A DNA stretch of 64,000 nucleotides, from contig DIFI01000017.1 in assembly GCA_002419055.1 (NCBI GenBank), forward strand, positions 62,001 to 126,000, given 5' to 3'. The position numbers were made by a program, and so were the translations under genes. Positions 17,362 to 25,769 of the stretch are shown here, in pieces; the stretch's first letter is position 1; every line of letters begins with the position of its first letter. The DNA comes from Peptococcaceae bacterium UBA5752 (lineage in GTDB: Bacteria; Bacillota; Dehalobacteriia; UBA4068). Below the pieces are notes generated by a model. The model saw only the letters and a program-made list of their open reading frames with translations. It was not told where the DNA came from and made no database searches.

Positions 17362-17503
17362 CTTTATCCTCCTTTTTTAATTGTTTTTTGCATAGGAACA
17401 TTCGTTGACTTCAAATAATTTGCCAGCATAATATTTTACAAAGTATCTCTTACCCTTTTGAATTACGGTTCGACATTCCGTTTCAAGCTGGAATCAGTAC
17501 TGT

Positions 17504-18355
17504 TTATTTAATAATACGATAGGCGAGTCCAACAAGCCCCGGGCCGGTATGCACACCTAACGCCGGACTGATCTGGCACAAATAGAGATTGCGCAGACCC
17601 TTGAGGTTCTTTAAATTAGCATGTACTATCTTTGCCTTCTCTGCTGCGTTTCCATACAAAACAGCAATATCAATCCTTTTATCTGCTGCGATTTTTCTGA
17701 TGCTTTCCTCTATCTTTTTGATTGCGCAAGAATAATTGCGGCATTTTGCGTAAGTGAAATAACGCCCGTCCTGATTTATCGAAATAACAGGCACAATACC
17801 CAATATGGTTCCTAGAGTTCCCGTAACCAGTCCGATTCTTCCACCTTTGATTAGATAATGAAGGGTCGGTATGCAGAAATAGCCGTTGGTATTTGCCCAG
17901 CTGTCTTCTAACGCGGCCAAAATTTCAGCGGATGAAGATCCCGCTTCGTTCATATCCACTGCCTGTATAACAAGAAGCCCTAGCGCCATGGAAAGCCTGC
18001 GGCTATCAAACATGTGGATGTGAAGGTCATATTCCTCTTTGGCGCACATGCCAAACACGTTAAAAGTTCCACTTAGTCCAGAGGAAATACAAACAGCAAT
18101 TGCTTCCTGATAACCTTCACGCTTGAGCTGTTCAAATAGTTCTTTAATATCTCCCGGCGATGGCTGTGATGTGGATGGCACTACCTCGGGCATGCGAGAA
18201 TACACCTCCTGAGGACTAATGTTAACCCCGTCGAGATAGTCTCCTTCCGGCATGCTGACATGAAGAGGCAAAATAAAGACCTGATGCTTTTCCAGATATT
18301 CCTTTGGTATGTCACAACTGCTGTCTGTGATGATAGCAATTTTACTGTTGTTCAT
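17504..18355 (-). CDS. DegV family (fatty-acid-binding) protein
   Basis: The 283-residue protein has the DegV signatures ITDSSCDIP at the N-terminus, PSTSQPSPGDI near residue 60, CISSGLSGTF near residue 88 and the C-terminal GPGLVGLAY. DegV/FakB proteins hold a fatty acid for phosphorylation by FakA kinase in the exogenous fatty acid pathway; no fakA is here. AGGAGGG precedes the start. The gene is monocistronic as far as can be seen. Confidence 0.92.
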   Translation of the reverse strand: MNNSKIAIITDSSCDIPKEYLEKHQVFILPLHVSMPEGDYLDGVNISPQEVYSRMPEVVPSTSQPSPGDIKELFEQLKREGYQEAIAVCISSGLSGTFNVFGMCAKEEYDLHIHMFDSRRLSMALGLLVIQAVDMNEAGSSSAEILAALEDSWANTNGYFCIPTLHYLIKGGRIGLVTGTLGTILGIVPVISINQDGRYFTYAKCRNYSCAIKKIEESIRKIAADKRIDIAVLYGNAAEKAKIVHANLKNLKGLRNLYLCQISPALGVHTGPGLVGLAYRIIK

Positions 18356-18532
18356 TTAATCCCTCCTAAAAATAAAATTGTCCAAAATTCAAGAAATCAT
18401 GAGCAAGACATCTCAAAGTTTTCATATCCGGACATTTCTCTATTCTCATTATGGCATAATTTTACTCAGAAGTCTTTATAAAGATAATTTATATTTTGGC
18501 CATAAATTTTGCGGTTCTGCTTGGTCATATAT

Positions 18533-18570
18533 AAAAGGCGGCTAAGATATTATATCTTAACCGCTTTTTC
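18533..18570 (-). terminator. Terminator downstream of the DUF3795 gene
   Basis: Hairpin of GCGGCTAAGATAT and ATATCTTAACCGC around TAT (one bulged base), flanked by A and T runs, about 50 bases past the stop at 18618. Confidence 0.75.
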
Positions 18571-18617
18571 ATTTGTTGTATTATGCTAAACTGCTACAGC
18601 AAAGTCTATATAATTTA

Positions 18618-19061
18618 CTACTCACCCCAGCGGTACTTCTTATTTTTGCGCAGCGTATCAATATCGCAATTCAAGCAAAGTCCGTTATGACAGCATATCT
18701 GCTCACCGCATTCGGGGCAGCGCCACTTTGCCTCTTCCTTTTCCAGAAACTCCTTGATGCCATGCTCTTTGATGAATTCGAGATTTTCTAACATGCTCAT
18801 ATGGTATTTGGTACGGTAGCGCTTATCGAGATTTTTCAGCCGACTACAAGGAAAATCCCCGCACTCAAAACAAAACCGCACAAGTCCATTGCCCAAAAGA
18901 TCGCACTTATTTTTCATAAAAACGCAGTTCTTGCCGCGTGGCAGGCAGCCTGCACAATATGTTTTTCTAAATCCCTGCTTATTTAAATCGTTTTTCATTG
19001 CCAGATGATTGACGCATAATCCACAATTCATCCCACAGGGTGCAATTAGTCGTTCTTCCAT
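18618..19061 (-). CDS. DUF3795 cysteine-rich protein
   Basis: A 147-residue protein with the DUF3795 opening LIAPCGMNCGLC and further cysteine groups: YCAGCLPRGKNC, FCFECGDFPCSRL, and CPECGEQICCHNGLCLNC. The 17 or so cysteines suggest zinc or iron-sulfur binding. Function is unknown. The family is common in anaerobes and often multicopy; here a second copy survives only as the remnant at 16924-17001. A terminator follows the gene. Confidence 0.88.
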   Translation of the reverse strand: MEERLIAPCGMNCGLCVNHLAMKNDLNKQGFRKTYCAGCLPRGKNCVFMKNKCDLLGNGLVRFCFECGDFPCSRLKNLDKRYRTKYHMSMLENLEFIKEHGIKEFLEKEEAKWRCPECGEQICCHNGLCLNCDIDTLRKNKKYRWGE

Positions 19062-19532
19062 CTCAAATCACCAACTTTTTCAAATCTTCGTTACATGATA
19101 TTTTAACATTTATAATTCAAAATATCACTTCTTTTTTTTAACCACACCGTTGGCACACTATCATTTAAATCTCCTTTTTACCTTGTTTATTATATTAAAA
19201 AGACATTTTTACCTAATTATATTTTAATATTAATAATTAATCTATATCAAAAAATAAGGCAGTACAAATTGATAAAAAACATGAAATTCTATATACTTTG
19301 CAAGATCTTTTATATAATTTTCTAATTATAAGTAAAGAATTCTATTAAATTTAAAATTAGGTTCTATAAACAAATTCCTGATAAATTCCTGATATCTGTA
19401 AAGATATTAGGAATTTGTTTTTTTGATAAAACGATTAAACCCGAATACGAATGTCGTTTATAACATACCAATTAGTACCTCGCATTATAATAGCAAATCG
19501 GAAAAAAATAGTTATCATGGGGGGTAATCAAT
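19062..19532 (+). other. 471-base AT-rich intergenic stretch
   Basis: No gene of useful length on either strand. It holds the stem-loop at 19383-19424, a possible -10 (TATAAT, about 19482-19487), and the GGGGGG ribosome binding site for the TTG start at 19533. Confidence 0.55.
19383..19424 (+). terminator. Stem-loop with T-run ahead of the deacetylase gene
   Basis: AAATTCCTGATATC pairs with GATATTAGGAATTT around a six-base loop and is followed by GTTTTTTTG. The left arm is partly duplicated just upstream (CAAATTCCTGAT), giving an alternative partner. No plus-strand gene lies upstream to end, so it may act as a leader attenuator or be the remains of a lost gene's terminator. Confidence 0.6.
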
Positions 19533-20384
19533 TTGAAAACAAAAAAAATAATTATTTTTTTCTTGCTCTTAATACCATTAATAGTAATGGCAATTTATGC
19601 GAATATGCCAGTAAAACAACCGGAGATGGAATTAGTATCGAAAGATATAAATCCAGACTCGATTGATATAACAAATCCAGCCTATGAGACATCGAATAGT
19701 ATGGATACAACAAATCTGTTCCCGTTTCCTACTGAAGGCATTCCGGTTTTGATGTATCATTCTATAAGCACGGCTCCCGGTAATACGTTATGCGTTTCCG
19801 AAACACAATTTCAAGAAGAAATGGCATGGCTTGAAAATAACAATTACCATACTTTGAATATGGATCAACTATATGATGCTTTGGTTAACGGCGCATCGGT
19901 CCCGGAAAATCCTATTGTTATAACATTTGATGATGGATACGCGGACAATTATCAAGTTGCTTGGCCAATTCTAAAGCAATATGGTTTTACGGCAACATTT
20001 TTTGTCATAACTAATTATGTAGGCACTGATACAATTGATTGGAATCAGCTTAAAGAACTGATCAGTCAGGGAAATTCCATAGGCAGCCATTCAGTCCATC
20101 ATCTTGATATGATAACTCTCTCTAACGCGCAACAGGAAAGCGAGCTTAGTCAGTCAAAACAAATACTCGAAGCTAGTCTCGGCACAAGTATTATAGCATT
20201 TTGCTTTCCGTCCGGACAGTATTATGACACCACATTAAAAATATTGTCCGATACTGGTTATAAGTTAAGTTTTACTACCAGGCCGGGCAAAGTTTATCTT
20301 GGAAATAATCAATTTAAGCTTCATCGCGTGCGTATTGACGGAGGAATGTCACTTTCCGGTTTTATAAGTCAAGTATCATATTAA
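19533..20384 (+). CDS. Polysaccharide deacetylase (NodB domain), membrane-anchored or secreted
   Basis: The 283-residue protein starts at TTG 19533 (GGGGGG eight bases upstream). An N-terminal hydrophobic segment (residues 5-22) is a signal anchor or signal peptide. The NodB domain follows: PVLMYHSIS, then ITFDDGYADN (catalytic base and metal Asp), SHSVHHLDM (metal His) and FCFPSGQY. The set fits CE4 esterases that remove acetyl groups from peptidoglycan or polysaccharide outside the cell. The C-terminal HRVRI completes the fold. It stands alone. Confidence 0.9.
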   Translation: MKTKKIIIFFLLLIPLIVMAIYANMPVKQPEMELVSKDINPDSIDITNPAYETSNSMDTTNLFPFPTEGIPVLMYHSISTAPGNTLCVSETQFQEEMAWLENNNYHTLNMDQLYDALVNGASVPENPIVITFDDGYADNYQVAWPILKQYGFTATFFVITNYVGTDTIDWNQLKELISQGNSIGSHSVHHLDMITLSNAQQESELSQSKQILEASLGTSIIAFCFPSGQYYDTTLKILSDTGYKLSFTTRPGKVYLGNNQFKLHRVRIDGGMSLSGFISQVSY

Positions 20385-20503
20385 CTGTAGTAATTTCTAT
20401 GATCGTAGTGATATTTCGTCCGTGATTAATTCTTTTATTCAAAAAGAATATAATCATAAGAAGTAAACTGCTATAAACTGGATTATTGTGGAGGAGAAAT
20501 ATA

Positions 20504-20863
20504 ATGAAAGTAGCTAATCTAACCATAATGGTTAACAACTTGGAAGAATCGATTGAGTTTTATAAAACTATTACTGAATTGACTATTTCTCGCCGCTTTA
20601 AAGCAGGCCCGGGAGAAATTGCATTTATGAAAAACGCTGATGGTGAAACCGAAATTGAGCTGGTCTCAATGCCTCAGGGACAAAAGTTTGAAGGCAAAGG
20701 TTTTTTTGTTTGTTTTGAAACAGAAAATTTGGACACAGTACAGGAGCTTGCAAAAGCAAAAGGGCTGAATCCTTCCGATATCCGGAATCCTGACGCTAAA
20801 AATAGATATTTCTATGTGTATGACCCTAATGGAGTATCTGTAGAAATTAAACAAAAAGTTTAA
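20504..20863 (+). CDS. VOC (glyoxalase/bleomycin resistance) family protein
   Basis: A 119-residue single VOC module: MVNNLEESIEFYKTI at the N-terminus, AFMKNADGETEIELVS, and YFYVYDPNGVSVEI at the C-terminus. The last motif holds the usual metal-ligand Glu. A ribosome binding site (GTGGAGGAG) favours this ATG over one 18 bases upstream. The substrate is unknown. Confidence 0.88.
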   Translation: MKVANLTIMVNNLEESIEFYKTITELTISRRFKAGPGEIAFMKNADGETEIELVSMPQGQKFEGKGFFVCFETENLDTVQELAKAKGLNPSDIRNPDAKNRYFYVYDPNGVSVEIKQKV

Positions 20864-20893
20864 TGCTGTATGTAGACAAGCGTCATGTTAATA

Positions 20894-20928
20894 AAAAGAC
20901 CCGCCTCTTAAAATGAGGCGGGTTTTTT
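20894..20928. terminator. Two-way terminator between the VOC and DUF6544-type genes
   Basis: Stem GACCCGCCTC / GAGGCGGGTTT with a six-base loop, A-run before and T-run after; it sits between convergent genes. Confidence 0.85.
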
Positions 20929-20939
20929 GTGTCAACCGT

Positions 20940-21803
20940 TTATTCTTCCGTATCGTATAAAATCAAACCTTTGCCATCGAAATAAACCAGGTCGCCGTCT
21001 TTATATTCCCAAATGGCCTTAAACTCGGTCGGCGTTTTGATACCGTCTTTTTCTTGATAATCACTGCTCACCGTTGACCAAGTAACCTTATCGGTCGTAC
21101 CATCGGTTGCAGTAAACACTCTGTCGTTGGTAGTAAAGGTAACCGATTCATTTTTTTCGTCAAATGTGAAAATCCCGCTGGCAGTTTCGCCGTAATAGGA
21201 GATAGTAGCTTTAGCGTTTACATCATCGATTTCTTCCCAAATTATATAATTCTGCAAAGCTACACTTGGAATAAGCAGACACTCCGATAAAAAAGTGACC
21301 AAGCTTGCTTTATCCATAATATCTCCGGTTTGATTAAATAAAGTATGAATTTTTGCAATTACGCCTTTCATCGAGCCCTTGCCGTGAACATATGCATCCA
21401 GACCTTCAAAGGTAATGCCATATATGGCGCTGTTGATGTAGGCAATTCGCATCGGAACACTCGCGAAATTGTACTGTATATAATCAATCTTCATTGTGGG
21501 TTTATCTTTGCCGAATAGAAAATCGACGTCATGATATACCACTTTCATAAATGCCATTTTGTGAATGCCGATAAAACCGCAAAACTTAAAATAATTCTGT
21601 ACAGGCGTCGGCAAATCAGCAATATCGTTTTCGGTAATTATACCGGTCCCTTTGTCCGTTTCGATTATAATACTGCCTGTGAGGTGGTTAAATTCCGTCC
21701 TGGTCTTTGAATACGGAATATTAAAAAACACCAAGGCGATTCCTACAACACTGAGTAAAACTCCGATAATTACGAACATTTTCATTTTACCCCTCTTTTT
21801 CAT
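20940..21803 (-). CDS. DUF6544/DUF6920-type protein with N-terminal membrane anchor
   Basis: This 287-residue protein has one membrane segment (residues 9-27) and an extracytoplasmic domain. The pattern LPTPVQNYFKFCGFIG, then GLDAYVHGKGSMKGVIAKI and W..IDD.NAKATISYYG with SGIFTFD, resembles the DUF6544/DUF6920 family, which I recall only by its motifs. Its function is unknown. The start has GGAG eight bases upstream. It overlaps the end of the decayed GNAT gene by 17 bases. Confidence 0.65.
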   Translation of the reverse strand: MKKRGKMKMFVIIGVLLSVVGIALVFFNIPYSKTRTEFNHLTGSIIIETDKGTGIITENDIADLPTPVQNYFKFCGFIGIHKMAFMKVVYHDVDFLFGKDKPTMKIDYIQYNFASVPMRIAYINSAIYGITFEGLDAYVHGKGSMKGVIAKIHTLFNQTGDIMDKASLVTFLSECLLIPSVALQNYIIWEEIDDVNAKATISYYGETASGIFTFDEKNESVTFTTNDRVFTATDGTTDKVTWSTVSSDYQEKDGIKTPTEFKAIWEYKDGDLVYFDGKGLILYDTEE

Positions 21804-22195
21804 TTTGATTCTCCTTTACATTGCTCATATCTGGATTGCGAATCATGCAATATTGCTTAAAATCTATATTGTCGGCAGCGAATTCTTGACAAATCCCGAA
21901 ACCGAAATGTTGATATATTCCTAAGATTGATTGATTATGTGTTTCGAGTATAATAGGGATTCCTTTGGCGTCCGATTGTTGCAAAAAAGGAGTAATCAAC
22001 TCACGAAAAGCGCCAGTACCGCGGAATCGTTTATCTATTGCAACAACCAGCAGATGGTAATATTCCTCTCGAAATTCATTAAACCACAAAGGATTATCAA
22101 CCTCCCCTAACCTTTGGCTATTTTCTATAATCGTCTGTAGCTTCCGCAAGCAATTCGCTTAATTCTTCTATATCTTCACTTCTGACAGGCCGCAT
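21787..22195 (-). pseudogene. GNAT acetyltransferase gene with internal deletion and frameshift
   Basis: A start with a good ribosome binding site (AGAGGGATATA, ATG 22195) encodes MRPVRSEDIEELSELLAEA, a normal GNAT opening, but stops after 25 codons. A different frame from about 22147 continues with YYHLLVVAIDKRFRGTGAF, LITPFLQQSDAKGIPIILET and YQHFGFG, which are GNAT acetyl-CoA-binding motifs A and B. Compared with the usual 190-200 residues, about 50-60 residues in the middle are gone. Confidence 0.7.
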
Positions 22196-22215
22196 ATTAT
22201 ATCCCTCTTTTATAT

Positions 22216-22677
22216 TTATAACTCATCGGCAACTTTGTTTTCTTTCTCCATCATTTCAATGTTTTCTGCAAGCTTTGATATGCCTTGGTAAAACCCATCT
22301 GTTACTTCGCTATTAAATCCGGTAAAAATTTTATCCAGGAATGCTAATTCTTTATCGCTTCGCCCGGCAAAATATTCTTTGCATTTTTGAGTTAGGGTGA
22401 TTCGCAGAGCCCGCGCATCGTTTTGATCTTTTGTGATCGTCACATAGCCCTGTTCTGCCAACGCGGCCGCCAAGCGTTTGGCGTTTTGCCTAGAGTAGCC
22501 AACAAAGTTTGCCACCTCGCTTAATGTCGGCGGTAAGCTGAATTTTGAAACGCATACGATAAACAGCCATTGTTTTGTGGTAATGTTTTTATCAAACGCG
22601 TCACCAAGCACCTGTAATCGGTTTGACACAGCAAATATCGATGCAAAGATGTATGCTTTCTTTTCCAATTCATTCAT
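22216..22677 (-). CDS. MarR-family transcriptional regulator
   Basis: The 153-residue protein begins MNELEKKAYIF with TTGGAGGG seven bases upstream; an upstream TTG is rejected. The winged helix is LSEVANFVGYSRQNAKRL followed by the wing region QNDARALRITLTQK. It is preceded by a promoter with two palindromes, so it is likely self-repressed. Targets are unknown; the GNAT remnant and DUF6544-type gene downstream are the only candidates in the same direction. Confidence 0.9.
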   Translation of the reverse strand: MNELEKKAYIFASIFAVSNRLQVLGDAFDKNITTKQWLFIVCVSKFSLPPTLSEVANFVGYSRQNAKRLAAALAEQGYVTITKDQNDARALRITLTQKCKEYFAGRSDKELAFLDKIFTGFNSEVTDGFYQGISKLAENIEMMEKENKVADEL

Positions 22678-22700
22678 CGTAACGCCCTCCAATATTATAG

Positions 22701-22745
22701 GTAACATGTTACTCTTATTATATGTAATATGTTACCTTTTGTCAA
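22701..22745 (-). promoter_or_regulatory. MarR promoter with two palindromic operators
   Basis: On the minus strand TTGACA (22740-22745) and TATAAT (22717-22722) are exactly 17 bases apart. A near-palindrome GTAATATGTTAC (22724-22735) fills the spacer and a perfect one, GTAACATGTTAC (22701-22712), lies just after the -10. This is a textbook place for self-repression by a MarR dimer. Confidence 0.85.
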
Positions 22746-22887
22746 TAGCTTTAGATTAATTATTTCATATAAATAACATAAGAAATTCAAACAGAATTCA
22801 TATTTGTGTTTTAGGATACTTATATTCCAATGTTTTCCAGAACTCCAATTTGGTGTATGCAATTAAAATATGAAAGGAACAAAGACT

Positions 22888-23562
22888 ATGAAAAAAATCA
22901 TCATTCTTGCTTTGTGTTTGTCGGTTCTCGCATTTTGCCTTGTGGGCTGTAGTGATAATACCCAAACCAATACCGATTCCGGTACTGATTTAAGCAACAC
23001 TACAATTGCAGGGCAGGTCACCGCTATTGATGGTACTTCTGTTACCCTACAACTCGGTGACCTTACTGGAAACAATAAGAGCGCCGCTCCCGCGGATGAT
23101 GCTACCAAAGATGAGGCTACATCAAGTGATACTACCGGCTCAGCTTCTACGGACACAGCCACAAGCGGCACAGCTCCTTCAGGGGAAGCTCCCGGCGGCG
23201 CAGTTCCCTCAGGGGAAGCTCCCAGCGGCGGTGGTCCAAGGTCAACCTTTACTGCCGGAAGTGAAAACATCGCGATTACCATCGGCGATGATGCAACAAT
23301 TACTATTGAGGGCATGGGTGAGAACACTACCGGCACCATAGACGATATCAAGGTAGGTGATATACTGGAAGTAACTTTTGGTGATAACAACACTGTCACC
23401 GCCGTAATAGTGAAGAATGTCATGGTTAATGTTGACAATACAAATGGTACCGACCAAACCACGAACAATAACTCCACCACTAGCACCGATGATACGTCTG
23501 ATTCCACCGACGATAATGCTGTCGATACCATCGACAAGAATGCGGCTGATTCTACCGATTAG
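22888..23562 (+). CDS. Secreted lipoprotein with low-complexity Thr/Ser/Asp regions
   Basis: The 224-residue product has a lipoprotein signal (KKIIILALCLSVLAFCLVGC; lipid on the Cys). The mature part has a short conserved-looking beta region (TIAGQVTAIDGTSVTLQLGD) that resembles the DUF5666 OB-like repeat, repeated after the linker as GTIDDIKVGDILEVTFGDN. Between and after these are Ser/Thr/Asp-rich linkers with a GEAPGGA-type repeat (GEAPGGAVPSGEAPSGGG). Function is unknown; a surface-exposed binding module on a flexible stalk is likely. The start at 22888 was chosen for AAAGGA upstream and signal length. Confidence 0.75.
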   Translation: MKKIIILALCLSVLAFCLVGCSDNTQTNTDSGTDLSNTTIAGQVTAIDGTSVTLQLGDLTGNNKSAAPADDATKDEATSSDTTGSASTDTATSGTAPSGEAPGGAVPSGEAPSGGGPRSTFTAGSENIAITIGDDATITIEGMGENTTGTIDDIKVGDILEVTFGDNNTVTAVIVKNVMVNVDNTNGTDQTTNNNSTTSTDDTSDSTDDNAVDTIDKNAADSTD

Positions 23563-23603
23563 CCGGATATTAACAACAGCCGAATAAATAGTAACAAACA
23601 ATA

Positions 23604-23639
23604 AAGATGGCAGGAGCAAAAAATACTCCTGCCATCTTA
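23604..23639 (+). terminator. Terminator of the lipoprotein gene
   Basis: Thirteen-base stem AAGATGGCAGGAG / CTCCTGCCATCTT with a ten-base A-rich loop. Confidence 0.85.
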
Positions 23640-23715
23640 AACACTTCCTAATACATCTTAGTTTCTGCATTTTCATATAATAAAACATTAAGCGTGTTAA
23701 TTAAAGGGGGAGCTT

Positions 23716-24276
23716 ATGTTCAATTTAGCCACCAGCGATTCGTCTTTCGACTGCAAACATATGACTAAAAGTGTTAGTATCCCCGTCGAACTGTATGAAT
23801 CAATGCAGGGAAAATACTTTATCGGTTATGCCGATAACTTAAGTTTTGGCAAAGGAGCCAGCGCCTGGGCAAGACTATATAACCCCACAAATTCAGGCGT
23901 AAATTTGTTTGTTAATGTTTGGACTGTTACAGATATATCAGCAGCGCCCTTTCGCGCACAATTCTGGTTCAACGCAAATCCTCAGGGCACACCTGCGGAG
24001 TCGCCTCTCGTAACCCCTGCCAATACGGCAATACAGCCTCTTCCCAAACCTAGAATAAAGCTGCAATTAGCGTCCAATGTTAGCGGAGAGCCAACCGGAG
24101 GAGTTAAAGCATTTGTACGCCGGGGCGAAACGGAAACGACACTGGTCGAAACGGAAAACGGTAAACTGATCTTCCCTCCCGGCGGTTCGTTTTTGGTCTT
24201 TTTATCTCTATCTGAAAACCCTAATATCTCAGCTTCAGGCCGCATCGCCTTTGGCTGGTGGGAAGAAAAAATTTGA
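23716..24276 (+). CDS. DUF6143 family protein
   Basis: The 186-residue protein has SIPVELYESMQGKYFIGYAD, SAWARLYNPTNSGVNLFVN, WTVTDISAAPFRAQFWFN, and GGSFLVFLSLSENP with GRIAFGWWEE at the end. This conserved set belongs to a small family of endospore formers that I recall as DUF6143. It has no signal peptide and a beta-rich character. AGGGGGAG precedes the ATG. A role in spores is possible given the family's spread, but is not shown by sequence. Confidence 0.7.
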   Translation: MFNLATSDSSFDCKHMTKSVSIPVELYESMQGKYFIGYADNLSFGKGASAWARLYNPTNSGVNLFVNVWTVTDISAAPFRAQFWFNANPQGTPAESPLVTPANTAIQPLPKPRIKLQLASNVSGEPTGGVKAFVRRGETETTLVETENGKLIFPPGGSFLVFLSLSENPNISASGRIAFGWWEEKI

Positions 24277-24301
24277 TTAACAATATATTTACAAAGGTAG
24301 T

Positions 24302-24336
24302 CATGTAAAAGTTGAAATCTTTACATGGCTTTTTTG
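24302..24336 (+). terminator. Terminator of the DUF6143 gene
   Basis: CATGTAAAAG pairs with CTTTACATG around TTGAAAT and is followed by GCTTTTTTG, 26 bases after the stop. Confidence 0.85.
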
Positions 24337-24444
24337 TTGTGCCTTTTGCTCATTCTGATGCAACCCACATACTCAAAGTATACAAGGATTCAATTTTCGA
24401 GAATATTGTTGTTATGCGCTTATACAGGCCTTTATGTACGAATG

Positions 24445-24936
24445 ATGAATGATGTTATCGATCAGATAGAGGAAAATATTTCGCAACAAATAACGCTGCA
24501 AAGCTTGTCTGAAAGATTCTATATGTCTGAGGGTACATTGGTATTAAAGGAAACCTATATTTACCTTGATACATTTTATTTATCTGGAATATACTTTGAC
24601 GTCAACGAAAATGATGCTGACTTCGAAGATACCTTGAAAACTGCCGGCGAGACCTTTGCCTCCGCAGCCCCAAAACCAAATTTCCCGAAGCAGGAGCAAT
24701 TTTATACTGTTGTAAATTGTCACGGGGACGAGAGCGGAAAGTATATTGTTTTTTTTGGGGAAGGACCCTTTGAGAAGAAAAACGAAAATGATCCGGGTAT
24801 TCGCAAGATTTCCTCCGGATGGTATGCCCGGTTCTCTTATCACGGTGATATGCTGGATATGCGAAGTACTTTGTCCATAGGTTTCCTTTCAACCCAATGT
24901 TTAGGACGCGAAGGTGATAACGGCAACCTGGTGTAA
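24445..24936 (+). pseudogene. AraC-family regulator with most of the DNA-binding domain deleted
   Basis: From ATG 24445 the reading begins MNDVIDQIEENISQQITLQS and LSERFYMSE, the first helix-turn-helix of AraC proteins, where a YHFNRMFK-type helix should follow. Instead it jumps to a GyrI-like ligand domain (from about TYIYLDTFYLSGIYFDV through FYTVVNCHGDESGKYIVFFG to GWYARFSYHGD). About 60-70 residues including the second HTH are gone, in frame. Upstream codons overlap the terminator at 24302-24336, so a longer start is unlikely. It probably cannot bind DNA. Confidence 0.7.
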
Positions 24937-25041
24937 GAATCCTTTGACAACATTGATCTGAGCTTGGGTTAGATAGATACTTATTAACTTAATCCACAAA
25001 ATTGTTGTCGACATTCAACCATCAAAATATACTATTCTATA

Positions 25042-25386
25042 TTATTTGATTTTCTTATCTCTTCCATATTTTATAACATTAACGTCAGTCACTATTACTA
25101 ATCCTTCGTTTATCATTTGATCAATAACCGGTATTGCTTTTTCTATCTGTTCTTTGGTATCAATTGCTTCAATAATTACCGGCAAGCTTGAGCTTAAATC
25201 AAGTATCCGCGTTGTGCGTATGGTTTTACCTTCTCCATATCCCTCGATTCCCCGCATTACGGTCACCCCGGCTATGCCCAGCTCTTTTAGTTTGAAAACC
25301 ACTGCATTATATAAGTTGTGGCCCATATATTTTGAATCCTCACTCACATATATTTTGAGTATTTGACATTTATCTCCTGCTTTCAT
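25042..25386 (-). CDS. DUF190 protein of the fluoride operon
   Basis: A 114-residue PII-like (ferredoxin-like fold) DUF190 protein: ILKIYVSEDSKYMGHNLYNAV, GVTVMRGIEGYG and LPVIIEAIDTKEQIEKAIP. DUF190 genes usually sit next to crcB fluoride channel genes, and this one is the third gene of such an operon, 18 bases after crcB. A sensing or channel-modulating role is assumed, not proven. Confidence 0.88.
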   Translation of the reverse strand: MKAGDKCQILKIYVSEDSKYMGHNLYNAVVFKLKELGIAGVTVMRGIEGYGEGKTIRTTRILDLSSSLPVIIEAIDTKEQIEKAIPVIDQMINEGLVIVTDVNVIKYGRDKKIK

Positions 25387-25403
25387 ATTTGCAAAACCTC
25401 ATT

Positions 25404-25769
25404 TCATATTATTATAAATAAACCTCCGATATAGAAACCTGCCATAAACCCGATGATTCCAAAAATAAGAGAACTCGAAATATATATAAATGCATTTAAC
25501 TTTTCTTTTCCTTGAAAGAGATTAAAACCTTCATACATAAATGTTGAAAAAGTGGTATATGCGCCTAAAAAACCGTCACCCAACAGCAGATATATGTTAT
25601 TGCCTGCATTAACACTAGTTATAATACCCAAAAGTAACGCTCCGGTAATATTGATAGTAAAGGTACCAATCGGAAATGCAGTGTTTTGTCTTTGAGAAAT
25701 TATCTTTCCGAATTGAAACCTGCATACAGCACCAAAAGCTCCACCTAGGCCAACCAAGACAATATCCAT
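25404..25769 (-). CDS. crcB: Fluoride channel subunit CrcB/Fluc (second copy)
   Basis: The 121-residue protein has four membrane helices and the Fluc signatures GGAFGAVCRFQFGK, FTINITGALLLG, and GFLGAYTTFSTFMYE with the conserved Phe box and Thr. Fluc channels are dual-topology dimers that export fluoride; where two genes are present they form a heterodimer. It overlaps the first copy by one base (25769). Confidence 0.92.
   Translation of the reverse strand: MDIVLVGLGGAFGAVCRFQFGKIISQRQNTAFPIGTFTINITGALLLGIITSVNAGNNIYLLLGDGFLGAYTTFSTFMYEGFNLFQGKEKLNAFIYISSSLIFGIIGFMAGFYIGGLFIII

Noticed and set aside
22863..23537. Long minus-strand frame opposite the lipoprotein gene
   Set aside because: It is the antisense of Thr/Ser-rich codons; the plus strand has a lipobox, a ribosome binding site and a terminator.
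24325..24444. Upstream extension of the AraC-like reading
   Set aside because: It begins inside the terminator at 24302-24336 and reads a hydrophobic stretch not seen in AraC proteins.
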